This document shows, one piece after another, positions 61,135 through 64,000 of a DNA stretch of 64,000 bases. Location of the stretch: contig NZ_CANLZV010000011.1 in the NCBI RefSeq assembly GCF_947495665.1, forward strand, positions 62,001 through 126,000, written 5' to 3'. Made by a program: the position numbers and the translations under genes. The notes below the pieces were generated by a model. It saw nothing but the letters and a program-made list of their open reading frames with translations. It was not told where the DNA came from and did no database searches. Position 1 is the stretch's first letter; the number at the start of each line of letters is the position of its first letter. The stretch is from an uncultured Sunxiuqinia sp. Its GTDB lineage: Bacteria > Bacteroidota > Bacteroidia > Bacteroidales > Prolixibacteraceae.

Positions 61135-63786
61135 ATGGAATACAAATTCTGGGACATTGAGCCAAAATGGCAAGCCTACTGGGAGGAAAACAAAACCTTC
61201 AAAACCGAAAATGATTTTTCGAAGCCAAAATATTACATTCTCGACATGTTTCCTTACCCCTCAGGATCAGGACTTCATGTAGGGCATCCGGAAGGATACA
61301 CAGCCACCGACATCCTCAGCCGCTACAAACGGATGAAGGGATTCAATGTGCTCCACCCCATGGGATGGGATGCCTTTGGACTGCCCGCCGAACAGTATGC
61401 CATTCAGACCGGCACACACCCGGCCATTACAACCAATAAAAACTGCGACAACTTCCGTCGGCAAATTAAAACCCTGGGCTTAAGCTACGACTGGGACCGG
61501 GAAATTAACACCACCGACCCGAAGTATTTCAAATGGACGCAGTGGATTTTTACCAAGCTGTACAGCACCTGGTTTGATCAGGAGCAAGGCAAAGGCCGTC
61601 CGATCAGCGAGCTTCCCATTCCTGAAGAAGTGAAAGCCGAAGGCGATGCTGCCGTCAAAGAATACATCAGCAAAAAACGCCTGGCGTATTACGACAACGC
61701 CCAGGTATGGTGGTGCGAAAACTGTAAAACAGTTTGTGCCAACGAGGAAGTACTGACCGATGGCTCGCATGAGAAATGCGGACACCAGGTGACTCGCAAA
61801 AACCTGAAGCAATGGTTGCTCCGTATTCCACACTATGCCCAGCGCCTGCTGGAAGGACTGGACGAGCTGGACTGGCCCGAAGGCGTAAAAGACATGCAGA
61901 AAAACTGGATCGGAAAATCGACCGGTGCTGAAGTGGACTTTGCCATTGAAGGGCTGGAAGACAAACTGCGGGTATACACCACCCGCCCCGACACCTTGTT
62001 TGGTGCCACCTACATGGTGGTGTCGCCCGAGCACCCAATGCTGGACGCACTGGTGGTAGACGAGAAAAAAGAAGAAGTTCAAAAATATACGCAAGCCGCT
62101 TCGCTAAAGTCTGACTTAGACCGTACCGAACTGGCCAAAGAAAAAACCGGAGTGTTTACCGGCCGTTATGCCATCAACCCGGTCAATGGATCAAAAATCC
62201 AAATCTGGGTAGCCGACTATGTGTTGATGGGCTACGGAACAGGAGCCATTATGGCTGTTCCGGCACACGACACCCGCGACTTTGAGTTTGCCGAGAAATT
62301 CAATATTCCAATCATTTGCATCCTCGATCCGAAAGATGCAGAACCCGAGGTACGCGAGCAAGTTGTGGCCGGCAAAGCCTGCTGGACAGAAGATGGCGCT
62401 TACATCAATTCGGCCAGCGAACTGACTGGCATCGACATTAACGGGCTGAACAAGCAAGATGGAATCGCCAAGGTTACGGCCTGGCTGGAAGAAAAAGGAA
62501 TTGGTGAGGCAACCACCAACTTCAAGCTGCGCGACTGGCTGTTTAGCCGCCAGCGCTATTGGGGTGAACCATTCCCGGTTATTCACTGGGAAGATGGCGA
62601 AGTAACCATCGTGGAAGATGACCTGCCGGTAACCTTGCCCGAGATGGAAAAATTTGAACCGGGCGAAGGCGGCGAATCCCCGCTGGGCAATGCCACCGAA
62701 TGGTTGAACGTGGTGGATGAAAACGGCCGCAAAGGACGTCGCGAGACCAATACCATGCCGCAATGGGCCGGTTCGTGCTGGTACTTCCTGCGCTACATCG
62801 ACCCCAACAACGATGAGCAGATTTTTGATCCGAAACTGGAAAACTACTGGATGCCGGTTGACTTGTACATTGGTGGTGCCGAGCATGCGGTGCTGCACTT
62901 GTTGTACTCCCGTTTCTGGCACAAAGTGTTGTTCGACCTGGGCATTGTATCGACCGATGAACCCTTTAAAAGATTATATAACCAGGGAATGATCCTGGCT
63001 TTTGCTTACGAGACTCAGACCGGAGCCAAAGTCACTTCGGACCTGGTTGAAGAGAAAGACGGCAAATACTTCCACACCCAAACGGGCGAAGAGCTGCGTC
63101 AGATTGTGGCCAAAATGTCGAAGTCGTTGAAAAACGTAATCAACCCCGATGATGTGGTGGCTAAATACGGAGCCGACTCCTTACGTTTGTACGAAATGTT
63201 TATGGGGCCGCTGGACGACACCAAACCTTGGGCTGAAAATGGGGTAAAAGGCGTTTTTGGCTTCCTGAGCCGTGCCCACCGTTTCTTTGCCAACCCCGAT
63301 AATATTGTGGAAGGCGAAGAAGATAAGGACGTGCTGAAACTGTTGCAGCAAACCATTATTAAGGTAGGCGACGACATTGAGCACCTGAAATTCAACACCG
63401 GCATCTCGGCACTGATGGTTTTCAACAACCTGGCCATCAAAAAAGGCAAGGTAACCAAAGCCACCGCTGAAACTTTTGCACGCATCCTGGCTCCTTATGC
63501 GCCTCACCTGGCCGAAGAGCTGTGGAGCCTGTATGGCAACAAGCAAAGCCTGACTTACGAGCCATGGCCCGAAGCTGATCAAAGCCTGCTGGTGGAAGAC
63601 ACACACGAATACCCGGTTTCCTTTAACGGAAAGATGCGCTTCAAACTGGAGTTGCCTCTGGATATTTCGCGCGAGGAAGTTGAGAAAACAATTAGCACCC
63701 ACGAGCTGTCACAACGATGGCTGGACGGTAAAACACCCAAAAAAGTGATTTACGTTCCGAAGAAAATCATTAACGTGGTTGTCTAA
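61135..63786 (+). CDS. leuS: Leucyl-tRNA synthetase
   Basis: An 883-residue class I synthetase. The HIGH motif reads HVGH at residues 48-51 after [10 protein letters not shown], and KMSKS is at 660-664. The CP1 editing domain ([22 protein letters not shown] with the T-rich editing site, and [19 protein letters not shown]) is intact, so mischarged tRNA can be proofread. A zinc-type segment [13 protein letters not shown] is near residue 195. The frame extends upstream to a GTG at 61090, but the ATG at 61135 ([16 protein letters not shown]) fits the family. A terminator follows; the remaining 150 bp of the window show nothing I can name. Confidence 0.97.
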   Translation: MEYKFWDIEPKWQAYWEENKTFKTENDFSKPKYYILDMFPYPSGSGLHVGHPEGYTATDILSRYKRMKGFNVLHPMGWDAFGLPAEQYAIQTGTHPAITTNKNCDNFRRQIKTLGLSYDWDREINTTDPKYFKWTQWIFTKLYSTWFDQEQGKGRPISELPIPEEVKAEGDAAVKEYISKKRLAYYDNAQVWWCENCKTVCANEEVLTDGSHEKCGHQVTRKNLKQWLLRIPHYAQRLLEGLDELDWPEGVKDMQKNWIGKSTGAEVDFAIEGLEDKLRVYTTRPDTLFGATYMVVSPEHPMLDALVVDEKKEEVQKYTQAASLKSDLDRTELAKEKTGVFTGRYAINPVNGSKIQIWVADYVLMGYGTGAIMAVPAHDTRDFEFAEKFNIPIICILDPKDAEPEVREQVVAGKACWTEDGAYINSASELTGIDINGLNKQDGIAKVTAWLEEKGIGEATTNFKLRDWLFSRQRYWGEPFPVIHWEDGEVTIVEDDLPVTLPEMEKFEPGEGGESPLGNATEWLNVVDENGRKGRRETNTMPQWAGSCWYFLRYIDPNNDEQIFDPKLENYWMPVDLYIGGAEHAVLHLLYSRFWHKVLFDLGIVSTDEPFKRLYNQGMILAFAYETQTGAKVTSDLVEEKDGKYFHTQTGEELRQIVAKMSKSLKNVINPDDVVAKYGADSLRLYEMFMGPLDDTKPWAENGVKGVFGFLSRAHRFFANPDNIVEGEEDKDVLKLLQQTIIKVGDDIEHLKFNTGISALMVFNNLAIKKGKVTKATAETFARILAPYAPHLAEELWSLYGNKQSLTYEPWPEADQSLLVEDTHEYPVSFNGKMRFKLELPLDISREEVEKTISTHELSQRWLDGKTPKKVIYVPKKIINVVV

Positions 63787-63804
63787 ATAGTAAGATATCG
63801 AATC

Positions 63805-63843
63805 AAAAAAGGATGAATTCCATGGTGAGTTCATCCTTTTTTT
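63805..63843 (+). terminator. Terminator of leuS
   Basis: A 13-bp stem (AAAAAAGGATGAA with TTCATCCTTTTTT) around a 12-nt loop, ending in a T run. Confidence 0.85.
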
Positions 63844-64000
63844 GTGGTTAATTTTGAAGTCCTAGAGGAATGGCTCTTCGCCTGATTGGCATTCCTTTCA
63901 TCCCCAAAATCGCGCTTTTTAGCCCTGCCACCGCCGCTACCGGCAGGCGTTTATCCCCAATACCCAAGGTTTATCCCTTTGCTTGCAGAACCAAGAGCAT

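Overview
The window looks like chromosomal DNA of a free-living, moderate-GC member of the phylum Bacteroidota, probably the Bacteroidales/Marinilabiliales side. The phylum call is inference from gene content: a type IX secretion plug protein (DUF5103), a six-gene Na+-translocating NADH:quinone reductase operon, an ExbB/ExbD/ExbD set, DUF6048/DUF6452 partners, KDO and LptE genes of an outer membrane, and several upstream sites matching the Bacteroidota promoter element TAnnTTTG. Most coding starts given here were moved from the longest open frame to the internal ATG that fits the family or a signal peptide.

Layout. 1-2.7 kb: a leucine-degradation operon on the minus strand (carboxyltransferase, hydratase, then the truncated biotin carboxylase). 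2.9-7.7 kb: two overlapping tRNA methylthiotransferases, a ferredoxin-NADP reductase, a flavodoxin-like protein and a tRNA methyltransferase. 7.9-18.7 kb: a hybrid sensor kinase, recR, a glycosyltransferase fused to a polyprenyl-phosphate-sugar-transferase-like half, a GNAT enzyme, amn-holA-rhomboid, and a PLP-fold protein that seems to lack its catalytic lysine. 18.8-24.5 kb: division protein, proline-pathway dehydrogenase, membrane kinase, T9SS plug. 24.6-30.5 kb: nqrABCDEF. 30.8-36.3 kb: tadA, aspS, cupin, the ExbB/ExbD membrane complex and a tRNA-Ser(GGA). 36.4-51.5 kb: asparaginase, TatD, glutamate dehydrogenase, a CPBP protease, PPIase, kdsB, a sigma-54 activator overlapping lptE, secG, groESL, DUF6048/6452, a cation transporter, an rmlC-like epimerase and a MarC protein. 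61.1-63.8 kb: leuS.

The accessory part is 52.3-61 kb. It holds visibly AT-rich genes, all on the minus strand and nearly all for exported proteins or lipoproteins, with long inverted repeats between them. Two of these genes (56958-57737 and 58045-58596) are each bounded by their own perfect 10-bp inverted end repeats, and are separated and flanked by three imperfect-palindromic sites of about 105-195 bp. This is the geometry of integron cassettes with attC sites, although no integrase is present here. Next to it lies an indel-free array of thirteen 21-bp units (58908-59180). A second array, of about ten 22-bp units, follows the nqr operon (30559-30778). In both the spacing is kept while the sequence has diverged, and both are made of short palindromes about two helical turns apart. 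A spacer rich in REP-like repeats (59.8-61.0 kb) separates this region from leuS.

The cassette-like array and the two helically phased palindrome arrays are the signals I would follow up first. The GT2 fusion, the probable pseudo-aminotransferase and the MiaB variant come next.
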